From: Mangrovimonas futianensis
Lineage (GTDB): Bacteria > Bacteroidota > Bacteroidia > Flavobacteriales > Flavobacteriaceae
Reading direction: 5' to 3'
Assembly (NCBI RefSeq): GCF_021245805.1
Contig: NZ_JAJJNF010000006.1
Coordinates: 124,001-188,000, forward strand
DNA: 64,000 bases
Part shown: positions 8,264 through 16,411 of the stretch, one piece after another
How the letters are laid out: each line of letters starts with the position of its first letter
How positions within the stretch are numbered: position 1 is the first letter of the stretch
Notes under the pieces: generated by a model
Told to the model about the DNA's origin: nothing
Database searches by the model: none
Seen by the model: the letters and a program-made list of their open reading frames with translations, nothing else
Made by a program: the position numbers and the translations under genes

Positions 8264-9307
8264 TTAGCTACTGTACTTTTTTAAATAATATTCGCATACT
8301 TCATAAGTTTCCTCAAAAGCAGAAAAATTAAGATATAAATTCCATTTCTTATTGTACTCTTGATAAGAGCCATGTAAAATCAAGTCTCTATCATCTTTAA
8401 ATCTTCCTTTTAAAAAATCCAAACGCGTATCCAAATCAATTAGTACATTTTCTCTATCTATCCCAAATTCGCTTCGATATTCTTTTAATGTTTTATCCTT
8501 TCCGAGCATTAAAGATAGTCTTGTTTCATCAATAGTTATGTCTTTTTTCCAAGTAACGTCTCTTAATAATCTATTTAGTGACATGTATTTATCTTCCGAG
8601 AAATTTTCTCCTAGTTCGTGAGGTATTGAAAGAAAATTAGCTAATTGTCTCACCATTCCTTCAATGGTTGTCATTAGGATTAAATTGCATCCTCTAAATA
8701 GCTTTTTGTCATAACATTTAATAGCTTCATTAATGCTATCAGCGAATGAAAGATAAAATTCCTGATGTTTGAGGTTTGGAATAATTTTAGTTTTGATTTT
8801 TTCTAATAAATCAGGTAAATGTTTTCCTAAATCGTCTAAATCCAATTCCCCTTTAGATATTTGAATTGCTTGTAATACAGTTACCCTTCTTGACCATAGA
8901 ATTTCTGTTCTAATCGCAATATGAAAAGAATTCGATAACATGAATGTAAGGTCTGGTTCGAAAGGTCTGTTCAGACTAATATTGAATGATTTTTCCTTTT
9001 CGCTTTTTAAGTTATCACAATAAATCTTGATTTTGTCTTCATCTAATTCCTCCATTAGTTGTTTTACGTATCTAGATAAGTTTTCAATACATTTTTCAGT
9101 TTTGAGTTCCTGACGTTTTGTAAGTTTATCCAGACCAGGCGTAATTGCAAATTCCTTCATCTGCATCATGCAACGATCTATTGTTCTTTTAATTCCATTT
9201 TCGCGTTCCAGGTAGTCATTTTGAATATCTGTTGGATTTTCAAAATCAAAAATTTGAGTTTTTAATTTGTCAATTATTTCTCCAATTGTAAGTGAATGCG
9301 ATATCAT
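8264..9307 (-). CDS. HEPN-like domain protein, possible RNase
   Basis: A 347-aa protein not recognised as a named family. The C-terminal third looks like an all-helical HEPN domain: a helix with GCNLILMTTIEGMVRQLANF, then RDLILHG near the end, with Arg307 and His312 forming an Rx4H motif, the catalytic signature of HEPN ribonucleases. Many such proteins act in toxin-antitoxin or antiphage defence, but some are only structural. The N-terminal 150 residues are charged and helical. The frame also opens at a GTG at 9340 inside an 18-bp palindrome; ATG 9307 is preferred. No partner gene is adjacent on the same strand. Confidence 0.6.
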   Translation of the reverse strand: MISHSLTIGEIIDKLKTQIFDFENPTDIQNDYLERENGIKRTIDRCMMQMKEFAITPGLDKLTKRQELKTEKCIENLSRYVKQLMEELDEDKIKIYCDNLKSEKEKSFNISLNRPFEPDLTFMLSNSFHIAIRTEILWSRRVTVLQAIQISKGELDLDDLGKHLPDLLEKIKTKIIPNLKHQEFYLSFADSINEAIKCYDKKLFRGCNLILMTTIEGMVRQLANFLSIPHELGENFSEDKYMSLNRLLRDVTWKKDITIDETRLSLMLGKDKTLKEYRSEFGIDRENVLIDLDTRLDFLKGRFKDDRDLILHGSYQEYNKKWNLYLNFSAFEETYEVCEYYLKKYSS

Positions 9308-9334
9308 TTGAGGTATTGTAGCTAACAAGTGAAC

Positions 9335-9352
9335 AAACACACTAGTGTGTTT
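9335..9352. promoter_or_regulatory. perfect 18-bp palindrome, candidate operator
   Basis: AAACACACTAGTGTGTTT reads identically on both strands and lies 28 bp upstream of the ATG of the HEPN-like gene. No gene ends nearby on the minus strand, so a terminator role is unlikely; an operator for a dimeric regulator is the simplest reading. Confidence 0.4.
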
Positions 9353-9507
9353 ATCTTATCTTATATACACACCTTAAAAATACATAAAATTCTTACTTAA
9401 CGCTACGAGTTTAATATCAGCAAAGAGAAGATCTACTGAAAATCACTGATAAGATTTTCCTTTTACCTTTTCAATCACAGGTTACAATTCAGGCATTTGT
9501 TTTTACA

Positions 9508-9550
9508 ATTGAGTCAGCTTCCTTTTTAAAAAGGCTGCTTTTGTCTCAAT
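9508..9550. repeat. interrupted inverted repeat upstream of the LytS operon
   Basis: A 14-bp perfect core palindrome CCTTTTTAAAAAGG (9521-9534) is flanked by further complementary arms AGC/GCT and ATTGAG/CTCAAT with small bulges. It sits about 75 bp before the histidine kinase start and within the 318-bp gap between the divergent HEPN-like and kinase genes. Apart from this and the 18-bp palindrome, the gap shows nothing I can name. Confidence 0.4.
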
Positions 9551-9625
9551 TTTGAGGTATCAATCAAAAACAAAACAGGGCATCAATCAATTTAATGTTA
9601 CCTTTAATATCCCAACAGAGATTAT

Positions 9626-10954
9626 ATGAAAAAGCTTCGTAAAAATACCATCCTTGTTTTCATCATCGGTAGTGTGGTATTTGGAATAGGAAACTCCCTC
9701 TCATCAAAAGGGTTTCATTTTGAGTCTACTAAAGGCCTGATGGTCAATTTCCTGTTCTATCAAGCCTATGCGTTTCTGTTGGGGTATAGTAACATGTATT
9801 ACTTTGCCTTTTTGGAACGCAAACAGTGGAACAATAGCTTAAAACGCATTTTTGTTGGTATTTTCGGTTCGGTTCTTATAACCCTCTTGGGTCTATTTGT
9901 ACTCAATCTTTTGACCGCAGTGTATTATGACGGTTATACGGTACGAGCTTTTTTAAGTCAAACCTCTTGGAACCAATATGCCTTTGGTGTGTGGATCACC
10001 TTGACCATCGTTATCATTTTTCATCTGGTTTATTTTTACAACCGCTACCAACAAAACAAAATCAAGGAACAAAAGGTAATTGCTGGTACGGCTAGTGCCA
10101 AGTTTGATGCACTTAAAAATCAATTGGACCCCCACTTTCTGTTCAATAGCTTAAATGTGTTGACCAGCTTGATAGAAGAAAACCCCGATGCGGCACAAAA
10201 GTTTACCACCTCACTATCTAAGGTATACCGCTATGTGTTGGAACAAAAAAATAAGGAACTGGTAGGGGTCGAAGAGGAGTTGCGGTTTGCAAAAACCTAT
10301 ATGTCTTTATTAAAAATGCGGTTTGAAGACAGTATTGTGTTTAGCATCCCAGACCAAGTAAGCGACCCAGAAAGTAAAGTAGTACCCCTATCGTTGCAAT
10401 TGTTGCTTGAAAATGCCGTAAAACACAATATGGTAAACAACAAGCATCCGTTGCACATTAAGATTTATGAAGATAACGGGTATTTGGTGGTAGAGAACAA
10501 CCTGCAACCCAAACAAATAGTAGGTAAAAGCAGTGGTGTGGGACTGAGTAACATCAAGCAGCGTTACCAGCTTTTAACAGACAAACAAGTAAACATCAAT
10601 CAACAAGCAAACAGGTTTGCCGTGGCAATCCCTATGCTTACAAAACAAGTATCAATCATGGAAACAATCAATTTTGACCAAAACGGTTCTTATGAAAGAG
10701 CCAAAAAGAAAGTAGAAGAAATCAAAGGATTTTACAGCAATGTGTTTTCTTACCTCATTGTAATACCCTTTCTTATTTTTATCAATTACAGAACCTCTTG
10801 GGAGTTTAAATGGTTTTGGTTCCCTCTTTTAGGTTGGGGTATTGGTATTGCATTTCATGCCTTTGGGGTGTATGGTTTTGGAAAATCCTGGGAAGAACGT
10901 AAAATCCAAGAGATTTTGGATGAAGAAGAACGCAAACAAAGCAAATGGAGCTAA
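9626..10954 (+). CDS. LytS-type sensor histidine kinase with C-terminal 2TM domain
   Basis: A 442-aa membrane kinase. The first 140 residues hold four membrane helices. The His_kinase (LytS/AgrC-like) domain follows with phospho-acceptor His170 in QLDPHFLFNSLN and an ATP-binding region with LLLENAVKHNM and SSGVGLSNIKQRY. After residue 350 comes a 2TM domain (RAKKKVEEIKGFY, two helices, WEERKIQEILDEEE) that repeats as a free protein in the next gene. Such kinases pass phosphate to LytTR response regulators; the regulator is encoded two genes downstream. The signal sensed is not visible. Confidence 0.88.
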   Translation: MKKLRKNTILVFIIGSVVFGIGNSLSSKGFHFESTKGLMVNFLFYQAYAFLLGYSNMYYFAFLERKQWNNSLKRIFVGIFGSVLITLLGLFVLNLLTAVYYDGYTVRAFLSQTSWNQYAFGVWITLTIVIIFHLVYFYNRYQQNKIKEQKVIAGTASAKFDALKNQLDPHFLFNSLNVLTSLIEENPDAAQKFTTSLSKVYRYVLEQKNKELVGVEEELRFAKTYMSLLKMRFEDSIVFSIPDQVSDPESKVVPLSLQLLLENAVKHNMVNNKHPLHIKIYEDNGYLVVENNLQPKQIVGKSSGVGLSNIKQRYQLLTDKQVNINQQANRFAVAIPMLTKQVSIMETINFDQNGSYERAKKKVEEIKGFYSNVFSYLIVIPFLIFINYRTSWEFKWFWFPLLGWGIGIAFHAFGVYGFGKSWEERKIQEILDEEERKQSKWS

Positions 10955-10956
10955 TC

Positions 10957-11268
10957 ATGGAAACTAAATTTGAAAAACAACGCCGAATTGATCGAGCTAA
11001 AAGACAGGTAAAACGCATCAAGGGTTTTTATACACATCTATTGGTGTATGTGGTAATCAATATTTTTATTTTGGTAGTCAATTTTTCTAGGACAGGGCTA
11101 GGAGAAAACACCTTTCAGTGGGAGAATTTCAGCACGTTGATATTTTGGGGAATCGCCTTATTGATACATGCAGCTTCTGTGTTTATGCCAAACATTATTT
11201 TTGGCACCGAATGGGAAGATCGCATGATCAAAAAGTATATGGACAAGGAAAAACAGGGTTGGAAATAA
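10957..11268 (+). CDS. 2TM domain protein
   Basis: A 103-aa protein with a charged N-terminus (RIDRAKRQVKRIKGFYTH), two membrane helices and a charged tail (EDRMIKKYMDKEKQ). It is a stand-alone copy of the domain at the C-terminus of the upstream kinase. The frame opens at 10945, inside the kinase gene, but ATG 10957 has GGAG six bases upstream and lies just after the kinase stop at 10954, so it is preferred. It sits between kinase and regulator in one operon and may modulate the kinase in the membrane. Confidence 0.8.
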   Translation: METKFEKQRRIDRAKRQVKRIKGFYTHLLVYVVINIFILVVNFSRTGLGENTFQWENFSTLIFWGIALLIHAASVFMPNIIFGTEWEDRMIKKYMDKEKQGWK

Positions 11269-11297
11269 AACACTTACCAAAAGAATTTTAAAACACT

Positions 11298-12053
11298 ATG
11301 ATGCAAGTAATAATTATTGAAGACGAAAAACCATCGGCCAGAAGGTTGCAGCGCATGCTGGAAAAACTAGACATGCAGGTTCATACCATGTTACATTCGG
11401 TAGAGGAATCTATCGCTTGGTTTCAAAATAATACGCACCCAGATTTGATTTTCTTAGACATTCAGCTGAGTGATGGTCTGTCGTTTGAAATCTTTGAGGC
11501 ATTAGATATCAAGTCTTCCATCATTTTTACAACGGCTTATGATGAATATGCTCTAAAGGCCTTTAAGCTGAACAGTATTGATTATTTGCTGAAGCCGATA
11601 GATGAAGAAGAGTTGGAAGCGGCCGTAAAAAAATACCAAACCATGGCTCCCAAACCATCTGTGACACTCAACTTTGATGATATCAAGCAGCTTTTGGTCA
11701 ATCCGATAGAACGGGAGTACAAAAAGCGTTTCTCGGTAAAAATTGGTCAACATATCAAGCTGGTCAATGTCGAAGATATTGAATGCATTTACAGTGAGAA
11801 CAAGGGCACTTATTTGCATACCGTAGATGGCAGGAATTATTTAATAGACCCAACCTTAGAGGAACTGGAGGTCGAATTGCCTCCCAATCAATTTTTTAGG
11901 GTGAATCGTACGTTTTATGTTCAAATCAATGCCATCAAAGACATCATAAGTTATACCAATTCCAGACTTCAAATCAAATTGCAAAGCTATCAGGAACAGG
12001 AGGTGATTGTGGCTAGGGAACAGGTTAAGAATTTTAAGGATTGGTTGCAGTGA
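11298..12053 (+). CDS. LytTR family response regulator
   Basis: A 251-aa regulator: receiver domain (residues 1-120) with acidic pocket IIEDE, phospho-acceptor Asp54 in FLDIQL, conserved TTAYDEYA and LLKPID, followed from about residue 145 by a LytTR DNA-binding domain (VEDIECIYSENKGTYLHT, FFRVNRTFYVQINAIKDI). It is the output partner of the LytS-type kinase 340 bp upstream. LytTR regulators bind direct repeats near -10/-35 regions. ATG codons lie at 11298 and 11301; either fits. Confidence 0.9.
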   Translation: MMQVIIIEDEKPSARRLQRMLEKLDMQVHTMLHSVEESIAWFQNNTHPDLIFLDIQLSDGLSFEIFEALDIKSSIIFTTAYDEYALKAFKLNSIDYLLKPIDEEELEAAVKKYQTMAPKPSVTLNFDDIKQLLVNPIEREYKKRFSVKIGQHIKLVNVEDIECIYSENKGTYLHTVDGRNYLIDPTLEELEVELPPNQFFRVNRTFYVQINAIKDIISYTNSRLQIKLQSYQEQEVIVAREQVKNFKDWLQ

Positions 12054-12143
12054 TTTTCGGTTAAATCTCATTTTAAGGGTGTTTATCAAAAAAGTTTTGC
12101 AAGTTGATTTAATAATAGTAGCTTTATTTTAAACAACTTGAAA

Positions 12144-13745
12144 ATGAAACATATAACTACCCTGCTACTATTGCTTTTTATGTTACAATCCTTCGCCCAA
12201 GATTGGAACATGTATCCTTACGAACCTGTTGGGCAAATTGCTTTTCCTTTGGATGAAGGTCGTCATGATGGCGAGGAAGTAGAGTGGTGGTACACCTCGG
12301 GCTTTTTTGAAGGCGCTACTTCTGGCACTTCATACAGTTATATGGTAAGCTATTTCTACTATCCCGCGGCTGGCTTTGATGGATTTCGAATACTGAATAT
12401 CACTAATTTGGACACTGGTACTTTTTACAAAGATGTTCTACCAGTCACTTATACAACCATGTCAACGACTTCTTTGGACATTGAAGCAGCTATTTTTTTA
12501 GGTGGTACCGAAACTTGGTCCAATACGTTGGACGGTTCCAACAATCCCATACCTTTTGAGTATGACTTGAGTACGGGAGCTAGTTTTGGTGATTTAACCC
12601 TGAATATGGATGTGACTAAAAGACCACTTTTGGTTGGGGATGATGGCTTTGTAGACCAAGGTTTGGATCGATATTCCTATTATTATTCCTTTACTGGGGT
12701 CTCTTTATCGGGATCATTGAGCTTAAACGGCACCACCGAAGCTATTACCGGAACCGGATGGTTGGATAGGCAATACGGAAATTTCAATCCTTATTCCAGT
12801 GAAGATTACGAATGGTTCAGCTTGCAATTGTCTAATGGCATGGATATCAACCTTTGGAATATTTTTACCGCAGAGAGCAGCATTCCTGATGCGCCTGAAT
12901 ATCGCATTCTTTCAGCGTATGTAGATGAAGATAACCAATACACAACCGCCGACCTAAGCATTGAAAGAGAAGCGTTTTTCTGTACAACCGAAGATGGCGA
13001 AGAGAAATGCTATTCCAAACAATGGCATTTAACATCCGATATCAATGATGTCGATCTAGTGATGACTGCTCAATATGAAGATTCTGAAATGCAATTGCCT
13101 TTCCGTTTTTATGAAGGGGCCACAACCATAGACGGGACTGTCAATGGGGTAGAAGTGACAGGAATCGGCTTTGCTGAACTATTACACGGTTATGAACATC
13201 CAGAGGTTGCCATAACCACACCTACAACTGTTTTTGAAACGGGTCCTCCAATAACTTGGGAGTTAAATAACCCTGATGATGGTAGACCAATTTATTATGA
13301 CCTTTCATACAGTGTGGATGATCAAACTACCTTTTTACCATTGGTAGAAAACACCACGGAACTATCTTATTTATGGGAAAGCCCAAGCATTAGTGAAGAT
13401 GATGTCTTATACTTTAAATTGTTTGCTTATTCGGTGGATGGTACTTTAAACAATGAAATTATTGCAGGTCCTTTTACTGTCAATTTGTTGTCAATGGATG
13501 AGGTATCTTTTTCTGAAGTTAAAACCTATCCAAACCCGATTCAGGATACTTATTATTTACAATTTCCCAATGTTGTAAATGGAACGTGGCAATTGTTTGA
13601 TATCAATGGCCGAAGCGTATCAAGTGATGCCTTTCAAGAGGTTTCTATGCAACAAATTCCCGTTGCAAGTTTGTCCAAAGGCGTTTATTTCCTGAAAGTA
13701 GAAGTAGATTCTAAGACTTGGATGAAAAAACTGGTTAAACTGTAG
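12144..13745 (+). CDS. CrtC/AttH lipocalin-like protein with T9SS sorting domain
   Basis: A 533-aa secreted protein: signal peptide MKHITTLLLLLFMLQSFAQ, then a CrtC/AttH (hydroxyneurosporene-synthase-like) double lipocalin domain. The conserved entry EVEWWYTSGFF is near residue 40, and GWLDRQYGNF, SLQLSNGMDINLW and a second barrel follow. The last ~75 residues (VKTYPNPIQDTYYLQF to KKLVKL) form a type-A T9SS C-terminal sorting domain, so the protein is exported through the outer membrane. Enzymatic activity is not certain. The ATG at 12144 fits the signal peptide; the upstream TTG at 12138 does not add a useful N-terminus. Confidence 0.82.
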   Translation: MKHITTLLLLLFMLQSFAQDWNMYPYEPVGQIAFPLDEGRHDGEEVEWWYTSGFFEGATSGTSYSYMVSYFYYPAAGFDGFRILNITNLDTGTFYKDVLPVTYTTMSTTSLDIEAAIFLGGTETWSNTLDGSNNPIPFEYDLSTGASFGDLTLNMDVTKRPLLVGDDGFVDQGLDRYSYYYSFTGVSLSGSLSLNGTTEAITGTGWLDRQYGNFNPYSSEDYEWFSLQLSNGMDINLWNIFTAESSIPDAPEYRILSAYVDEDNQYTTADLSIEREAFFCTTEDGEEKCYSKQWHLTSDINDVDLVMTAQYEDSEMQLPFRFYEGATTIDGTVNGVEVTGIGFAELLHGYEHPEVAITTPTTVFETGPPITWELNNPDDGRPIYYDLSYSVDDQTTFLPLVENTTELSYLWESPSISEDDVLYFKLFAYSVDGTLNNEIIAGPFTVNLLSMDEVSFSEVKTYPNPIQDTYYLQFPNVVNGTWQLFDINGRSVSSDAFQEVSMQQIPVASLSKGVYFLKVEVDSKTWMKKLVKL

Positions 13746-13748
13746 CAG

Positions 13749-14927
13749 TTATTCTTCAATACGGTTGTCATCAAAAGCAGATGGCAATAATTGGGGAATG
13801 ATCTTGACAATTAAAGGGAGTAGAAGGGAGCCTCCTGGTAATAAAAAGATTGCCAGACTAGGAATGGTCTTTATGATGTCCATCAATTGGTGATTGACCC
13901 TTTTTTGTTCTTCCTCTGTTAAATCTCTTACAGTTGATTTGGTAATCAATTTCATAAGGTCCTTGCTTTGGGAAACCTCTTTAAGCAAGCGCTTGCTATT
14001 CCGTTTCAATAGTAAATTGACCAATTTACTGGAGTTGGAATAAAAGGTCTGTACGATGTTTTTGGAACTGAGCAATCCTATTTTTTCCTTATGACTTTGG
14101 TAAAAGTGAGTCAAAGCACTTAAGGAGTTTTCGACCCTGTCTTGGGGTAGATTAAGTTGTATGCCTAATTGCTTTAGGATATCTTGTTCGGTTTTTTCAA
14201 CCACCATATCGGTCCATGCCGCCATACAAGCCAAATCCATGATGTAATACTTTTCTAAATCCTCATTTATGAAGGTGATACCTTCCTCCAAGCTGATGGT
14301 GGGATGATTTTGAAAGCGCAAAGAACGCTCCAGCAAATCAATCAAGGTATCATCATATTTTGATTTTTTGACTTTAGAGTCCAATACTTTCAAAACGATG
14401 GATTCAATTACGGCCTCCAAATGCTGTAAATGGCTATTGGTAATTTTTCCTCGTTTCAAAAAATGTTGGTAGGCCAAGACATCAGTAAACAATAAGGCAT
14501 TGGTCACAAAGTAATTAAAACTTTTCCCAATAAACTTATCCTCAATCAAAACCCTTTTGTGTAGAATATGCTCTAGAAGGGCATGGGATTTCAGTTCTCC
14601 CAAAAGCTCTGTGAAAAAGGTGGGTTTATGGGCATCTATTTCCTTGTAAAATTGGATGACAGAATCCAAAAAGGAAGTGTCTGTAATATGATTGTCCTTA
14701 TAGATATAATAAAAGGAAAGTGCCAGATTGATTTTACATAACTCTTCTTCAGTATAGTCATAAAAATCAAAACTATTATTAATGACTTCAATGTTGCTGC
14801 CATATATAAAGCCACAAGTCCTTAACTCATCATAAAATTGAGCAGGGGATTTTTGAGTCCAATCTATGGATTCTTTGCCTAAAACCTTGGTGAGTTTCTT
14901 GATCCAGCCTTTACTAGAAGGGTTCAT
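13749..14927 (-). CDS. LETM1-related biofilm-associated protein
   Basis: A 392-aa protein. The C-terminus matches the LETM1 family: KDLMKLITKSTVRDLTEEE, then SLAIFLLPGGSLLLPLIVKI and LLPSAF. The N-terminal 300 residues are helical and soluble. LETM1 is a mitochondrial cation-exchange and osmoregulatory factor; flavobacterial homologues are labelled biofilm-associated, with unproven function. The frame begins at a TTG at 14936, but ATG 14927 (MNPSSKGWIKKL) is preferred. It is convergent with the T9SS gene, with only 3 bp between the stops. Confidence 0.82.
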   Translation of the reverse strand: MNPSSKGWIKKLTKVLGKESIDWTQKSPAQFYDELRTCGFIYGSNIEVINNSFDFYDYTEEELCKINLALSFYYIYKDNHITDTSFLDSVIQFYKEIDAHKPTFFTELLGELKSHALLEHILHKRVLIEDKFIGKSFNYFVTNALLFTDVLAYQHFLKRGKITNSHLQHLEAVIESIVLKVLDSKVKKSKYDDTLIDLLERSLRFQNHPTISLEEGITFINEDLEKYYIMDLACMAAWTDMVVEKTEQDILKQLGIQLNLPQDRVENSLSALTHFYQSHKEKIGLLSSKNIVQTFYSNSSKLVNLLLKRNSKRLLKEVSQSKDLMKLITKSTVRDLTEEEQKRVNHQLMDIIKTIPSLAIFLLPGGSLLLPLIVKIIPQLLPSAFDDNRIEE

Positions 14928-15071
14928 TGCTATCAACTTTATCGGGGGATAAAGATATTAGATTCTTTCAAATCCATAACATCTTTTTTGTGTTAACAAA
15001 TATTTAACAAAACCGCTTTTGGAGTAATTGCGTAGGTAGAGGTGAATGCAAAAAATAATTAACAAAACCTC

Positions 15072-15728
15072 ATGATTATGAAAAAAACAAAATGGATTTT
15101 AGGAATCGGTCTACTAGCTGTGGCTGGTTTCTTTTTAGTAGCAGCAGATCATATCGATGCGCCTGCAGTACAAGGTGGTTCAAGCGACATCACCGATTTT
15201 TATGCTTTTCAAGGTGAAAACACAAACAACATTGTTTTTGCCGTCAATGTAATGGGATTATTAAGTCCTACAGCAACCGCCGATGCTATGTTTGATGAAA
15301 ATGTATTGATTGAATTCAACATAGACAATACTGGAGACAACGTAGAAGATTTGGTAATTCAGGCCATACCAAGAGATGGCAAGATGTATTTCTTTGGACC
15401 TGCTTCACCAGGAACCACCGGTTTAAGTAGCACCATTTTAACCAACAACATGTTGGGTTCGGTAGATATTTCTGCCTACGGTTCGGCTGCAATGACAAAT
15501 AGTAACAACGGTGCTATGATGTTTGCTGGACCTCGTGATGATCCATTTTTTATGGATTTTGCTCAGTACAGTGAGATTATAGCAGGAAATGCTTCTGGAT
15601 TTAATGATCCGGGAAGTGACACCTTTGCCGGAACCAATGTGCTGTCTGTAGTTGTGGAAGTGCCAAAATCTAGTGTTGGTGGTTCAGGAACCATAAACAC
15701 ATGGGTAGAAACAAAAAGAAAACAATAA
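15072..15728 (+). CDS. DUF4331 N-terminal-half protein
   Basis: A 218-aa exported protein: signal peptide MKKTKWILGIGLLAVAGFFLVA, then the DUF4331 opening ADHIDAPAVQGGSSDITDFYAF and later IQAIPRDGKMYFFG. Complete DUF4331 proteins are about 450 residues or more; this one stops at TWVETKRKQ, where longer members continue. The continuation is encoded by the next gene, so the family domain is split in two. The function of DUF4331 is unknown. Two possible ATGs lie at 15072 and 15078. The cluster continues with a TPR lipoprotein and a TonB receptor. Confidence 0.8.
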   Translation: MIMKKTKWILGIGLLAVAGFFLVAADHIDAPAVQGGSSDITDFYAFQGENTNNIVFAVNVMGLLSPTATADAMFDENVLIEFNIDNTGDNVEDLVIQAIPRDGKMYFFGPASPGTTGLSSTILTNNMLGSVDISAYGSAAMTNSNNGAMMFAGPRDDPFFMDFAQYSEIIAGNASGFNDPGSDTFAGTNVLSVVVEVPKSSVGGSGTINTWVETKRKQ

Positions 15729-15748
15729 AAACTTTAAATCACGAAATT

Positions 15749-16324
15749 ATGAAACGAATAACATACATAACACTAGCAGTCTTGCTAGCAGCTTTTACTT
15801 TTAATTGTTCAAATGATGATGATAATATGATGGGTGATATGGATAATACCAACCAGCCATCAGAACCAGACTTTTCGGGGACTTACATGCAGGAAGACCA
15901 AGTGGCGAGACCTGCTGTAAATACGGTGTTTACATCTCCATCATCAAAGGATATCTTTAATATGACCATTCCTTCGGAACAAGGTGCCGCTTTTCAATCC
16001 ATGTTTCAGACAAACTTAGAGGGCTTAAGTCCGGCTTATGCCAATCCTGGTGACATGAATGCCTTGGGATTGGATTCAGCCACTTTTACGGGATTATTGG
16101 CCACTGATGTCTTAAATGTTAGTCTAGATGGTACCACCACTTTTTATGATGGTACCAATGTCTTAACGGGTAGAGCACTGGCTGATGATGTAATAACAGT
16201 AGAATTGCTTTTGATTTTTGGAGGTGAGGATTTTTCAGAAAATCCAACCCTTTCAAATGATCATGTAGATGCAAACGACAAACCTTTTTTGACCTCATTT
16301 CCATACCTGGCTTCGCCATGGTAG
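15749..16324 (+). CDS. lipoprotein with DUF4331 C-terminal half
   Basis: A 191-aa lipoprotein: MKRITYITLAVLLAAFTFNC has a lipobox Cys20, followed by an Asp/Asn/Met-rich linker. The body carries C-terminal DUF4331 motifs: ARPAVNTVF, TGRALADDVITVELLL, DHVDANDKPFLTSFPYL. It directly continues where the upstream protein stops, which suggests fission of one ancestral gene with a new export signal gained by the second half. It lies 20 bp after the first half. The frame is open upstream, into the previous gene, but ATG 15749 is the only sensible start. Confidence 0.8.
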   Translation: MKRITYITLAVLLAAFTFNCSNDDDNMMGDMDNTNQPSEPDFSGTYMQEDQVARPAVNTVFTSPSSKDIFNMTIPSEQGAAFQSMFQTNLEGLSPAYANPGDMNALGLDSATFTGLLATDVLNVSLDGTTTFYDGTNVLTGRALADDVITVELLLIFGGEDFSENPTLSNDHVDANDKPFLTSFPYLASPW

Positions 16325-16411
16325 TTTAAACATATCAGGGTATAACAGCCCGTTATATCCTGATATTTTTACCAATGAACCATCCTACAAACCAAACAAA
16401 ACTGAAATACC

